Assembly (NCBI GenBank): GCA_902545555.1
Contig: CACCGK010000001.1
Span: 124,001-188,000, forward strand
Direction: 5' to 3'
Length of the DNA: 64,000 bases
DNA from: an uncultured Pelagibacteraceae bacterium
GTDB lineage: Bacteria > Pseudomonadota > Alphaproteobacteria > Pelagibacterales > Pelagibacteraceae
Shown: piece after piece, positions 52,468-61,480 of the stretch
Layout of the letters: the number at the start of each line of letters is the position of its first letter
How positions within the stretch are numbered: the stretch's first letter is position 1
The notes under the pieces: generated by a model
Database searches by the model: none
What the model was told of the DNA's origin: nothing
The model's input: the letters and a program-made list of their open reading frames with translations, nothing else
Translations under genes and position numbers: made by a program

Positions 52468-53345
52468 TTCTTAATTGCAATTTTTTCTAATATTTCTTTT
52501 TTAATAAAATCAAATTTTTCATCTTGATTTAAAAACTTTATTCGATGTCTTAAGATAAAAGGTAGTATTTCTTTAATATCTTGATGTGTAACATATTCTT
52601 TATCATTGATCATTGCCCACCCTTTAGAAAGATCAATTATTTGTTTCAAACACCTTGCAGAAATATATATGTCTTGCTCAAGAGATTTAATTGTTTGTTC
52701 TATTTCAATTATATATTGATAAATTTCATCATTAATATTTATTTTCATTCTTTTGTTTTTTAGATTATCCCAATTTAAAGGATTTGAATTATTTTCATTA
52801 AAATTAATATTATTTTTCAACATTTTGATCTTTTCATTATCTTGGAGATCTGACAAAGAAAATGAAATCATAAATCTGTCTAATTGTGAGTCTGGTAAAC
52901 TGCTAGTACCAGATGCATCCATTGGATTTTGTGTTGCTATTACAAAAAAAGGTTCGGGTAATTTGTATGTAGTTCCATCAATCGATACATTTTTTTCTTC
53001 CATTGCCTCTAAAAATGCACTTTGAGATTTTGGACTACCTCTATTTAATTCATCAGCTAAAACAATATTAGTAAAAATGGGTCCTTTTTGAAAAGAAAGT
53101 TTATCTTTAGAAAAAATATTAAACCCTAAAATATCGCTTGGTAATAAATCAGAGGTAAATTGAATACGTTTAAAATTAAATCCTAAATTATTAGTTATTG
53201 ATTTTGCAAAAGTTGTTTTCCCTGAGCCTGGGAAATCTTCTATTAAAATACTTCCTTCAGAAATAATTGCAGCTAAAGTTATTTTTATTTTTTCCTTATT
53301 TCCTATTATTACTTTAGATATATTCTCAATTATTTTGTTAAACAT
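52464..53345 (-). CDS. MoxR-family AAA+ ATPase
   Basis: 293 residues. Walker A is FPGSGKTTFAKS near residue 39, Walker B is VLADELNRGSPKSQSAFLEAMEE near 92, sensor 1 is FFVIATQNPMD near 127, and an arginine region LPDSQLDRFM follows near 147. MoxR ATPases act as chaperones for vWA or DUF58 partners, here encoded directly downstream. It starts 8 bp after the autotransporter-like gene. Confidence 0.94.
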   Translation of the reverse strand: MFNKIIENISKVIIGNKEKIKITLAAIISEGSILIEDFPGSGKTTFAKSITNNLGFNFKRIQFTSDLLPSDILGFNIFSKDKLSFQKGPIFTNIVLADELNRGSPKSQSAFLEAMEEKNVSIDGTTYKLPEPFFVIATQNPMDASGTSSLPDSQLDRFMISFSLSDLQDNEKIKMLKNNINFNENNSNPLNWDNLKNKRMKININDEIYQYIIEIEQTIKSLEQDIYISARCLKQIIDLSKGWAMINDKEYVTHQDIKEILPFILRHRIKFLNQDEKFDFIKKEILEKIAIKK

Positions 53346-53353
53346 ATTTTTAA

Positions 53354-55915
53354 TTATAAAGGTTTTCTTAAGTAAATTGAAAAATTATTATTAAAAGCAT
53401 CATCAGTACTTCTATAATGCTCATATGATGTATTTATGGTTAATTCATTTTTAAATTTTGCACCCATTCCTAAATTAAATAATAGATGTCCTGAACTTTG
53501 GTCGCCTATGGCATTATTATAAATTTCAGATATGTTATTTACATAATATGCCTCTGATACTGAATTAATTGTTTTATCTTTCCCTAATTCAAATTTTATT
53601 GATGGTTCTAATATAGCTTTGTTAGTTTCTATAATTTTACTTAAATTAAAACCTGCAGATAATGATGCACTTTTAACATTTTGCTTTTTATAACTTACAG
53701 CTGTACCATCACCAGTTTCTGTATATGCCTTTAGTTGAGTAAAGCCTAAATCAAGTCTCGTATAATAATTTAAATTTCTGCCTACGATTTCGACATCAGG
53801 TTCTAATAAATAAGTAAAGCTTCCAAAAAGTTGATTCCCTTTTCTTTTACCAGTATTTTTCCCACCTGTAACATCTCTACTTAAATCAATATCCATTTCT
53901 CCAATTCCAGCGACCATTTCAAAATATCTTTTGTCCTCAATTTTAAAACTTGTATAATTCATGACACTTATTGCTTTAGCGTCCATATTTGCTTCATTGC
54001 TTCCTACTTCTGTATCTTGCCAAGATTTATTGACTGCAAATCCAATGGTCTTATCTTCATTTATTCTCTTATCTATTCCAAAAGTTATTCCATCACTATG
54101 AATATCCTGACCTAAATTTCCATCTTGCTGACCTATCCTACCGAATGATATATTTCCTTCACTCCATACTCCCCATTTTTCTGTTTCTTTTTGCTTATTA
54201 ATGAGTTTTGCTGAAAGTGAATTTAACATTTCAGTTACTAAAGGATTATCAAAATTCATTGCTAATCTAATATTTTGATTTGAGAAATTGTTATTTGTAG
54301 ATCTAATATAATTCATACGTCCAGAAATTCTATTTAACGATTGATTTAAAGAATTTATTGCAGCTACGGTTTGATTTTTTGTAAGAGTTTTAACAGTCTC
54401 GTTAAAAACTTCACCTGGTTTTGTTGAAAAATTTAAAGCAGTTGTACTTGAAATACCTGCATAAGAATTCCCAGCAGTATCATCAAAAGCAGTAGCGTCT
54501 ATTAAGATATAATAATCAATATCAGCTGTTAAATCTGTATCAGGATTAATAGTAATTTCTGTTGAACCACTACCACTAACTTTAGCTCCTGTTACATCAA
54601 TTGTTTCAATGGTACTATCATCAGAAGTTTTTTTAATTGTAATATTTCCACTTTCAGCATCAACAGCCTCACTAAAAGTTAAAACTATATTTGAATTTAT
54701 TGCAACCTCTGACGCATTATCGGATGGACTTGAAGATGATAAAGTTGGAGCATCATTATCAAAATTTGTAACAACTAAATTCCAATTTGTACTTCCTGAG
54801 GATGTCTCAGTTAGTGTCCAATTAAATTTTCCATTTGTTACAGTTACTGTACCTGTTGATCCAGCAGTAAATCTACTAGACGATACACCAGTTATAATAC
54901 TAGAATAAGTTCCTGCTGATAAAGAGGAGTCTGTGCTAATACTAAAAGTAGTTGCACCATTTTGATTATCTACGGCAAGTTTTCCATAATCAGTTGTACT
55001 GTTTGCAAGAAATACATAATTAACAGGAAGATAACCATCTAATTTTAAAGCATCATTTCCTCCTTGATCATTTGTTAGTGACTCAAGACCTACATTTGAT
55101 GTCACTTCTAAATCATGGTTGCTTGATCCGCTAGATATGGTTCCTTTATTTACAATTATGTTTCCATTAGAACCATTGTGGCCAATATTAAAAATTGCAT
55201 CCCCTGTAGCAGATATAGTACCAGTGTTAGTAATAGTGACATCGTTTACATTATTAATTTCAAAGCCATCTCCACCTGTTGCACTAATTGTTCCAGAGTT
55301 TGTAATAGTACCAGCTGAATAGTCTGTTCCTGATGAATATATATAAAGAGTGTTTGCTCTACCCGAAATAGTGCCAGAATTTATTATTGTTCCAGCATTA
55401 GCTTGTTGACCAAAATTGATTGTTCTATCTTTGGAGGAAGTAATACTTCCAGAATTATTAATTGTTACTGTTCCAAAGGAAGGATGTAATTTAATAGTAT
55501 CTGCACGTTCAGATTCTAAAGTACCACTATTTACAATTGATACAGTTCCCCTAGATTGTAGTAACGAAAGTGCTGAACCAGGACTGTTAGCGTTGTCAGT
55601 CACTGATACGGTACCGGAATTATTTATGCTAAAATCTGTAGTTTTATCAGCCTCAATTCCTTTAGTTGTTCCAATAATTGTACCATTGTTTGTAATAGTA
55701 GTTGAGCCAGTGGTAAAGGTATGGCTTTCTAATTCTACTGGTTCTGCAGCACTGGTATCAACTGTAACACCACTTTCAACTGTAAGTGTATCGTTATTTG
55801 ACATTACAATTTGACTAGAGTGATTAGAAGAAATAGTTATATCTTCAGTTTTTGCAATATTTAAAAATATTTGATTGTAAATAATTAAAAATAAAAATAT
55901 TAATAAATATCTCAT
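53354..55915 (-). CDS. Autotransporter-like surface protein with Ig-like domain
   Basis: 853 residues. Signal peptide about 1-23. A beta-helix passenger (about 40-290) has many TITNSGTIS-type repeats. An Ig-like Big_5 type domain (about 395-505) begins DNDAPTLSSSSPSDNASEV and contains VLTFSEAVDAESGNITI. A barrel region (about 575-853) has WGVWSEGNISFGRIGQ and GITFGIDKRINEDKTIGFAV, and ends FSIYLRKPL. It is likely a surface adhesin or cell-wall protein with its own outer-membrane barrel. It precedes moxR on the same strand and follows pilD. Confidence 0.85.
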   Translation of the reverse strand: MRYLLIFLFLIIYNQIFLNIAKTEDITISSNHSSQIVMSNNDTLTVESGVTVDTSAAEPVELESHTFTTGSTTITNNGTIIGTTKGIEADKTTDFSINNSGTVSVTDNANSPGSALSLLQSRGTVSIVNSGTLESERADTIKLHPSFGTVTINNSGSITSSKDRTINFGQQANAGTIINSGTISGRANTLYIYSSGTDYSAGTITNSGTISATGGDGFEINNVNDVTITNTGTISATGDAIFNIGHNGSNGNIIVNKGTISSGSSNHDLEVTSNVGLESLTNDQGGNDALKLDGYLPVNYVFLANSTTDYGKLAVDNQNGATTFSISTDSSLSAGTYSSIITGVSSSRFTAGSTGTVTVTNGKFNWTLTETSSGSTNWNLVVTNFDNDAPTLSSSSPSDNASEVAINSNIVLTFSEAVDAESGNITIKKTSDDSTIETIDVTGAKVSGSGSTEITINPDTDLTADIDYYILIDATAFDDTAGNSYAGISSTTALNFSTKPGEVFNETVKTLTKNQTVAAINSLNQSLNRISGRMNYIRSTNNNFSNQNIRLAMNFDNPLVTEMLNSLSAKLINKQKETEKWGVWSEGNISFGRIGQQDGNLGQDIHSDGITFGIDKRINEDKTIGFAVNKSWQDTEVGSNEANMDAKAISVMNYTSFKIEDKRYFEMVAGIGEMDIDLSRDVTGGKNTGKRKGNQLFGSFTYLLEPDVEIVGRNLNYYTRLDLGFTQLKAYTETGDGTAVSYKKQNVKSASLSAGFNLSKIIETNKAILEPSIKFELGKDKTINSVSEAYYVNNISEIYNNAIGDQSSGHLLFNLGMGAKFKNELTINTSYEHYRSTDDAFNNNFSIYLRKPL

Positions 55916-55973
55916 ATATAAATACTAAACATTTTTAAAAGAATAGTTCTATAGACTGTTTGTCTTCAAATCT

Positions 55974-56735
55974 TTAAAAAAGTACTAATTTAAAGCTGTT
56001 TTCAAAAAAAAGATAAATTAGAGTACCTATAATAATATAGGGTCCAAAAGGAATTTGAGAAGACATTGTTCTTGAATTTTTTAACAAACTTGGAACTACA
56101 CTTAATAATGCTATGACAGATGATAAAAAGATAATAAATGGTATAGCTAACCAACCAAACCAGAAACCTATAACAGCAAAAAGTTTCGCATCCCCTAAGC
56201 CCATTCCTTCTTTTTTTCTAACTTGTTTATAAAAATAAATTATTGACCAAATTATTCCATATCCTAACAAACCTCCAATTAATGAATTAATATAATTTGG
56301 AAAGATAGAATTTAAATTTGGATCAAAAGATTTTAAAAATCCTAAAACCATCATAGAAAATGTAATTTCATTTGGAATAATGAAATGTTTTAGATCAATA
56401 AAAAATATGATGATGAATGATAAACTTAATATCATTAATAAAAGAGTGGTTAAAGTTATTCCGTATAGAAAATAAATAATTGTAAAAAAAAAAATACTTA
56501 AAAACTCTACTAGAGCATATTGAGAAGAAATTGGTTTTTTACATTTTCTACATTTTCCACTTAGCAATAAATAGGAGATTATAGGTATATTATCTTTCCA
56601 AGTAATTTGTTTTTTGCATTTGGGGCAATACGATCTTCCAGAAACTACACCTCTGTCTAAAGGCAGACGATAAATACAAACATTTGCAAAACTGCCCCAT
56701 AAACCTCCTAAAATGATTACAAATAAATAATCCAC
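55974..56735 (-). CDS. pilD: Prepilin peptidase / N-methyltransferase
   Basis: 253-residue polytopic enzyme that cleaves prepilin leaders and methylates the new N-terminus; it would serve every prepilin in this window. NVCIYRLP near residue 19 leads to the zinc region with cysteine pairs CPKC and CRKC (about 38-64). The two catalytic aspartates appear in DLKHFIIP near 118 and GLGDAKLF near 178. Eight hydrophobic segments follow. It lies among surface protein genes, away from the main pilus operon. Confidence 0.95.
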   Translation of the reverse strand: MDYLFVIILGGLWGSFANVCIYRLPLDRGVVSGRSYCPKCKKQITWKDNIPIISYLLLSGKCRKCKKPISSQYALVEFLSIFFFTIIYFLYGITLTTLLLMILSLSFIIIFFIDLKHFIIPNEITFSMMVLGFLKSFDPNLNSIFPNYINSLIGGLLGYGIIWSIIYFYKQVRKKEGMGLGDAKLFAVIGFWFGWLAIPFIIFLSSVIALLSVVPSLLKNSRTMSSQIPFGPYIIIGTLIYLFFENSFKLVLF

Positions 56736-56746
56736 TAATGAAAAAA

Positions 56747-56860
56747 TTATATTTTAAAATTTGATGTCACTTGAATAATGCCATCAATTAAGAACTGAAC
56801 CATTAATACAGCATCTTGAAGATGTAAGTAAAAATTTGGACTATTAATTATAATCTCCAT
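56747..56860 (-). CDS. Possible 37-residue small protein upstream of pilD
   Basis: A short minus-strand reading frame from ATG 56860 to TAA 56747, ending 11 bp before the pilD start. The product has a hydrophobic central part (DAVLMVQFLIDGIIQV). There is no convincing ribosome-binding site and no family match. It could be a leader peptide for pilD or chance; the rest of this 168-bp gap is AT-rich with nothing else seen. Confidence 0.2.
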   Translation of the reverse strand: MEIIINSPNFYLHLQDAVLMVQFLIDGIIQVTSNFKI

Positions 56861-56903
56861 AGTTGTAAAATTATATAAAATCAGGATAAAATACTAGATA
56901 TAA

Positions 56904-58196
56904 ATGTTCTTATTTAAACCCAAAAAACCAGAAGAAGAAAAAAAACCAGAGGTATCTCAAGCAAACATTGATCTTGAAATCATTACAAACATGAATCAAG
57001 AGTTTGCTTTATCTCTTGAGCTTAAAGAAACTTTAAATACGGCACTTAAAGTAATTATTAATAGAATAAATGCTCAAGCTGCAAATATATTTCTAATTAA
57101 TGATCAAAAGAAAAAATTTGAGTGTATTGCATCCATTAATCAAGATTATCTAGATGAATATGAATTAGATTTAACTGATGGAGTAATGGCAAAAGCAGTA
57201 GAGCAAAAAAAATGTATCAGAGTTGGAAATGTTCGAAAAGATGTTAGAGAAATTGCAGAATTTTATTTTGATTTAGATAACAAAACAAACTTTACAACTT
57301 ATTCAGTTTTATGCTCTCCACTTATAGCAGCAAATGAATGCATTGGGGTTATTCACTGCTTAAATAAAAAAACTAATGATAAATTATTTATCGAAGAGGA
57401 TAGAAAATTACTTGAAACTTTATCTGCACCTGCGGCACTTGCAATCAGAAATGCAAAAATGGCAAAAGAAATGGTAGAAAAGAATAAAATTCAAAAAGAA
57501 GTAGAGATTGTTGGAGAGATTCAAAAATCTCTTTTATCTCAAAATAAAAATGAAGATTTTCCAATTGCGGGAATAAATATACCTGCAAAAGTAGTTTCTG
57601 GAGATTTTTATAATTTTTCAGATTTAGGTGATGGAAAATATGGTTTTGGTGTTGCAGATGTATCTGGAAAAGGAATTAAATCATCATTATTAATGTCTAA
57701 AGCATCAAGTCTTTATCGTTGCTTAAGTAAAACTAATTTTTCTGCTGCTGATTTATTAATACAACTCAATAATGAAATTTGTGAAACTATTTCAAGAGGA
57801 ATGTTTGTAACTATGTTGGTTGGTATTTATGATAGTAATAAAAAAGAATTATTACTGTCAAGTGCAGGTCATGAGCCTCCTATTATTTTTTCAAAAGATG
57901 GTTCATTTACAAATTTTAACGAGGCAGGTCCTCCTTTGGGGATTATGCCTAATACAAAATATACGGAGCATACAATTCCTTTTGTAGACAGTTCAATGTA
58001 TATTTTTACAGATGGTATAACAGAAATTAAAAATCCTAATGGAGAAATGTTGGGTTCAGAAGGGTTTCAAAATTATATAAAACAGTATCAATCAACAGTT
58101 AACAATGAAAGATTAAAAGCAATGATTGATGATATATTAAATAAAGGTCATATTCAAAAAGATGATCTAACAATAGTTGTAATTGATTCAAGATAA
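56904..58196 (+). CDS. GAF-domain SpoIIE-type PP2C phosphatase
   Basis: 430 residues: a GAF sensor (about 25-185, with VLCSPLIAANECIGVIHCLNKK), a coiled-coil linker (185-210), and a SpoIIE phosphatase (about 215-430) with metal aspartates in SGDFYNF (Asp234), ADVSGKG (Asp252), FTDGITE and KDDLT. It is soluble, unlike the two Amt-linked phosphatases. Its catalytic domain is clearly homologous to theirs, sharing the linker motif with EIQKSLL. I infer a third input to the STAS protein at 28360. It is transcribed towards two small regulatory genes. Confidence 0.93.
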   Translation: MFLFKPKKPEEEKKPEVSQANIDLEIITNMNQEFALSLELKETLNTALKVIINRINAQAANIFLINDQKKKFECIASINQDYLDEYELDLTDGVMAKAVEQKKCIRVGNVRKDVREIAEFYFDLDNKTNFTTYSVLCSPLIAANECIGVIHCLNKKTNDKLFIEEDRKLLETLSAPAALAIRNAKMAKEMVEKNKIQKEVEIVGEIQKSLLSQNKNEDFPIAGINIPAKVVSGDFYNFSDLGDGKYGFGVADVSGKGIKSSLLMSKASSLYRCLSKTNFSAADLLIQLNNEICETISRGMFVTMLVGIYDSNKKELLLSSAGHEPPIIFSKDGSFTNFNEAGPPLGIMPNTKYTEHTIPFVDSSMYIFTDGITEIKNPNGEMLGSEGFQNYIKQYQSTVNNERLKAMIDDILNKGHIQKDDLTIVVIDSR

Positions 58197-58242
58197 TTTG
58201 TCAGATGATTTAAATTTATAAATTTTATGCTAAAATAATGTT

Positions 58243-58512
58243 ATGCTTATAAATGAAAATATAAAATCTATTTCCTGTACTGACTTTAGAATTTTTTTAA
58301 AAAAATTAGTTAAAGATAAAATAGAGAAAGAATGGACTGAAGATTTCGTTGATCAAATAAATTTTATAAATATTCCAAGAATGACTATTAGAAGAAGATA
58401 TGAAAACAAAGGTATTGACCTTATAAAGTTAATCAAAGATATCAGTTACTACAAACACGTAAAAGATAATGTAAATTCTAGAGGAAGTTTAGAATTTGAT
58501 AAAAAAAAGTAA
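58243..58512 (+). CDS. Small basic protein, unknown
   Basis: 89 residues, charged, without membrane segments; helical in part (TDFRIFLKKLVKDKIEKEW) and with MTIRRRYENKGIDLIKL, which could contact nucleic acid. It starts 46 bp after the phosphatase gene and lies before the winged-helix regulator, so it may belong to the same regulatory group. No family recognised. Confidence 0.55.
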   Translation: MLINENIKSISCTDFRIFLKKLVKDKIEKEWTEDFVDQINFINIPRMTIRRRYENKGIDLIKLIKDISYYKHVKDNVNSRGSLEFDKKK

Positions 58513-58538
58513 TTTATTCTCAAGAAAAAATTAAAAGA

Positions 58539-58599
58539 TTGACAAATAAAAATATTTGTTCAGATTGGGTTTTTTTAAATCAAAATGGGTTTGTTTAAA
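58539..58599 (+). promoter_or_regulatory. Promoter and candidate autoregulatory repeats of the double-wHTH gene
   Basis: A consensus -35 TTGACA lies at 58539-58544. It overlaps an inverted repeat, ACAAATA and TATTTGT around a 4-nt spacer (58542-58559). Directly downstream are two near-identical 19-bp units with a 20-bp period (58561-58579 and 58581-58599), the second containing TCAAAATGGG (58580-58589). The repeats lie right before the ATG at 58604, so binding there would block expression. This is consistent with autoregulation. Confidence 0.5.
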
Positions 58600-58603
58600 A
58601 AGC

Positions 58604-59566
58604 ATGAAAACCTTACCTAGTATATCAGCACACATTGACGAGAAGGTAATTAATAAAGTAATTAAAGATAATTTTGCTGCACTGGCACCGGCTTATTTTA
58701 CTTTAACAAGCAACTGGTTTATAAGAGCCTATGATCATTATAAAGATATAGATAAGTTTGTCCTCATTATATATTTGATACATCAAGACCTTATATATTT
58801 CAGACAAAATGGTGTAAAAATTGACTACGACACCTTCTATAAAAATAAACCAATCGAAATTGATAAAATTAATATTTCAGACATCTCAAAAGATCTAGGG
58901 GTGCCTAAAGAGAGTATTAGAAGAAAAGTTTTAGAATTAGAAAAAAAAGGAGTAATTAAAAGAACTGGTAAGAAAATCTTTGTTGTTCGAGATACGCTTT
59001 ACAAAGCTAAAGCGGTCGATACTCTTACAGAGGTTGCAAATATCTTACACGAATTTAATAAAATTTTAAAAAAGGAAAAATTGGTAAATGAAGTTTATTC
59101 TCTGAAAGAAATAATATTAGCAATAAAAGAAAATTTTTCTTATTGCCTATATCAGTTTAATAAATATTGGTTTATTTATATTAAAAGTTGGAGAGAAGAA
59201 TTAAAAGATTTAGAAGTTTTTGCAATCGGCATGGTTGTACTGATAAATACAATTAAAAATCCAAAATTTACTCCGAAAAAACTAAATTTAGATTCATATG
59301 TAAAAGAGATTCAGGGATCGGATAAAAGAGGAGTTAATGCCATGTCAATTTCTGAGATAACAGGTATTCCAAGACCAACAGTTGTTAGAAAACTAAAATA
59401 TTTAATTGATAGAAAATATCTTCGTATAAATGAAAAAAAATTAATTACATTCGATGCTAAAGATAGTGCGTTTCAAAAAACAGGTAAAATGGTAAATCAA
59501 AATATGCTCAGCTTAAGCCATTTTATCTATAAAGTTTTTAATCAAATAAGAATAATCAATCCTTAA
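58604..59566 (+). CDS. Double winged-helix transcription regulator
   Basis: 320 residues from ATG 58604; a TTG start 48 bp upstream would place the repeats inside the coding region, so the ATG is preferred. Two winged-helix segments are visible: about 90-130 (ISKDLGVPKESIRRKVLELE, then GVIKR) and about 246-290 (ISEITGIPRPTVVRKLKYLI, then KYLRI). Their similarity suggests an internal duplication. The region between is hydrophobic and aromatic, possibly a ligand or dimer domain. Not a sigma factor: no region 2 or 4 pattern. The ligand is unknown. It overlaps the convergent BASS gene by 4 bp. Confidence 0.8.
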   Translation: MKTLPSISAHIDEKVINKVIKDNFAALAPAYFTLTSNWFIRAYDHYKDIDKFVLIIYLIHQDLIYFRQNGVKIDYDTFYKNKPIEIDKINISDISKDLGVPKESIRRKVLELEKKGVIKRTGKKIFVVRDTLYKAKAVDTLTEVANILHEFNKILKKEKLVNEVYSLKEIILAIKENFSYCLYQFNKYWFIYIKSWREELKDLEVFAIGMVVLINTIKNPKFTPKKLNLDSYVKEIQGSDKRGVNAMSISEITGIPRPTVVRKLKYLIDRKYLRINEKKLITFDAKDSAFQKTGKMVNQNMLSLSHFIYKVFNQIRIINP

Positions 59567-60414
59567 TTAGATTTTTTTAAAAAATAAATAAAAATAAATC
59601 CTGTTATATACATGATCAGCGCATAAGCACCTGTTGGTAATGCATATAATATATCCGTACCGAATATTTGCGTAGAAACAAATAATGCTAAAGTACCATT
59701 TTGCAGTCCACATTCTAAAGCAATACACTTCATTTGTTTAACGCCCGAAGTAAAAGCTTTTGCAATGTAATATGCAATAACCATCATCGATATATTTAAT
59801 ATTAAAGAAATTAAACCTGCTTGTTTTATAAAGCTTAGAATATTTTCTCTTTCTTCATAAAACGCTGCTACGAAAAAAATAGCAAACAAAACTATGTTAA
59901 GTTTATTAAATATTTCAACTTTAGAGGATATGAAATTTTCAGCAAATTTTCTGATAATCATTCCTACTATTACAGGTACCGTTACCACTAAAAACATTTT
60001 TAGTGCTATTCCAGTCATTGAAATATTTCGAGAAACTTCTGTTATCCCTAACATGTCTGCAGAATTAAAGATTATTAAAGGAACTGTAATTATACTTAAT
60101 AAACTAATAACAGCAGTTAAAGATATAGATAATGCAACATCACCATCAGCAAATTTAGTCATTACATTGGATGTTACTCCCCCAGGTGCTGCAGCTATGA
60201 TCATAACCCCTATTGCTATTTCAGGCGGTGTTTTTAAAATTAAAATTAATATGTATGCTACAATTGGAAGAATTATTAATTGAGAAATAAAACCAACTAT
60301 AAAATCTTTTGGTGCTTTGAATACTCTTCCAAAATCTTCTAGTTTTAATCCTAGGCCTAAGCCTAACATTATCAAGGCCAATATAATTGGTGCTATCTTT
60401 GTTACTATCTCCAT
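59563..60414 (-). CDS. BASS-family sodium-dependent transporter
   Basis: 283 residues with about nine hydrophobic helices. APGGVTSNVMTKFADGDVALS near residue 95 is the sodium-binding crossover region of bile acid:sodium symporters. ECGLQNGTLALFVS near 232 is the second crossover. Bacterial relatives move pantoate, sulfonates or other organic anions. The adjacent organosulfonate-type dehydrogenase makes a sulfonate a reasonable guess, but the substrate is not readable. Confidence 0.87.
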   Translation of the reverse strand: MEIVTKIAPIILALIMLGLGLGLKLEDFGRVFKAPKDFIVGFISQLIILPIVAYILILILKTPPEIAIGVMIIAAAPGGVTSNVMTKFADGDVALSISLTAVISLLSIITVPLIIFNSADMLGITEVSRNISMTGIALKMFLVVTVPVIVGMIIRKFAENFISSKVEIFNKLNIVLFAIFFVAAFYEERENILSFIKQAGLISLILNISMMVIAYYIAKAFTSGVKQMKCIALECGLQNGTLALFVSTQIFGTDILYALPTGAYALIMYITGFIFIYFLKKSN

Positions 60415-60508
60415 ATTAATGAAAGTTATAAACCTATAAAATTATTATATCTATATTTTATGGTAATTTTCTATGTACATGATCATTTTTTTCACATATT
60501 TGTAACAA

Positions 60509-61420
60509 ATGCTTTCAAACAAAGAAATTATCTGTCCAAACAACTTATTAGATTTAGCTCATAAAAAAAAAGGAGTTAAAGTTGCAGTTGTAAATGCTGG
60601 TAAACCTTTACCCATGTTATCAGTTCAAGATGCGGTAAATGAAAATTTAATTGAGCCAATATTTATAGGTCATGAAGTAGAAATTCAAAAATGTGCTGAA
60701 GATATTAAATGGGATATTTCTAAATATGAGCTTATCCATGAACCTATAGAAAATGATACTGCTAAAATTGCAGCTAAATTAGCAAGCGAAGGTAAGGTGC
60801 AAATAATTGTGAAAGGTCATATTCATACTGATGTACTTATGAAAGAGGTGCTTAAACGTGAATATAATTTGTTGGGAAAAAAAAGGTTGAGTCACATATG
60901 GCATATGACTATTGATAAAGATGATAAACCACTAATAATCACTGATGGAGCATTAAATGTTTTACCAAATGTTAAAACAAAAATGCACATTCTTAAAAAT
61001 GTAGTTAATTTTTCAAATAGAATAGGAATAGAAAGACCAAAAGTATCTATATTATCTGCAACTGAAGAGGTTTTAGAAAGTGTACCTAGCTCTATTGAGG
61101 CTGCAGAAATAACAAAATTAGCCAAAGAAGAAAGTTTAAATGCCGATGTTTTTGGTCCTTTGGCTTTTGATAATAGTATTTCAAAAAAATCAGCAGCTAT
61201 AAAAGGAATTAAAAATTTAGTTGCAGGTGAGGCAGATGTTTTATTGGTACCAAGTGTTGAGACTGGTAATGCTTTGGTTAAAATGCTTATATATTTTAGT
61301 GGAGCATGTGCCGCAGGAATTGTTGTCGGAGGAAAAGTACCTGTGGTAATTACTAGTAGATCTGACGAGGCTCAGGCACGATTGGCCTCTATTGCTGCAG
61401 CAGTAGTCGCTTTGGACTAA
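60509..61420 (+). CDS. Phosphate acetyltransferase/butyryltransferase family protein
   Basis: 303 residues, the short form without N-terminal regulatory domains. KVAVVNAGKPLPML near residue 24, DGALNVLPNVKTK near 146, LSATEEVLESVPSS near 182, and GEADVLLVPSVETGNALVK near 240 match the PTA_PTB family. It could convert acetyl phosphate to acetyl-CoA, the step after sulfoacetaldehyde acetyltransferase in taurine or sulfonate breakdown. Butyryl specificity is possible. Next gene starts 60 bp later. Confidence 0.85.
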   Translation: MLSNKEIICPNNLLDLAHKKKGVKVAVVNAGKPLPMLSVQDAVNENLIEPIFIGHEVEIQKCAEDIKWDISKYELIHEPIENDTAKIAAKLASEGKVQIIVKGHIHTDVLMKEVLKREYNLLGKKRLSHIWHMTIDKDDKPLIITDGALNVLPNVKTKMHILKNVVNFSNRIGIERPKVSILSATEEVLESVPSSIEAAEITKLAKEESLNADVFGPLAFDNSISKKSAAIKGIKNLVAGEADVLLVPSVETGNALVKMLIYFSGACAAGIVVGGKVPVVITSRSDEAQARLASIAAAVVALD

Positions 61421-61480
61421 ATGATTCATTGAATTTCAAAAAAAATTCATTTAAATAATCTGAAATTTTAAAGGAGAGAA

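Noticed and set aside
53354-55915. CRISPR or tandem DNA repeat array
   Set aside because: The repeats are degenerate at the DNA level and follow codon frame; they encode the beta-helix TITNSGTI-type protein repeats.
58604-59566. Sigma factor as the output of the RsbW-type kinase
   Set aside because: The protein has two winged helices but no sigma region 2 or 4 patterns.
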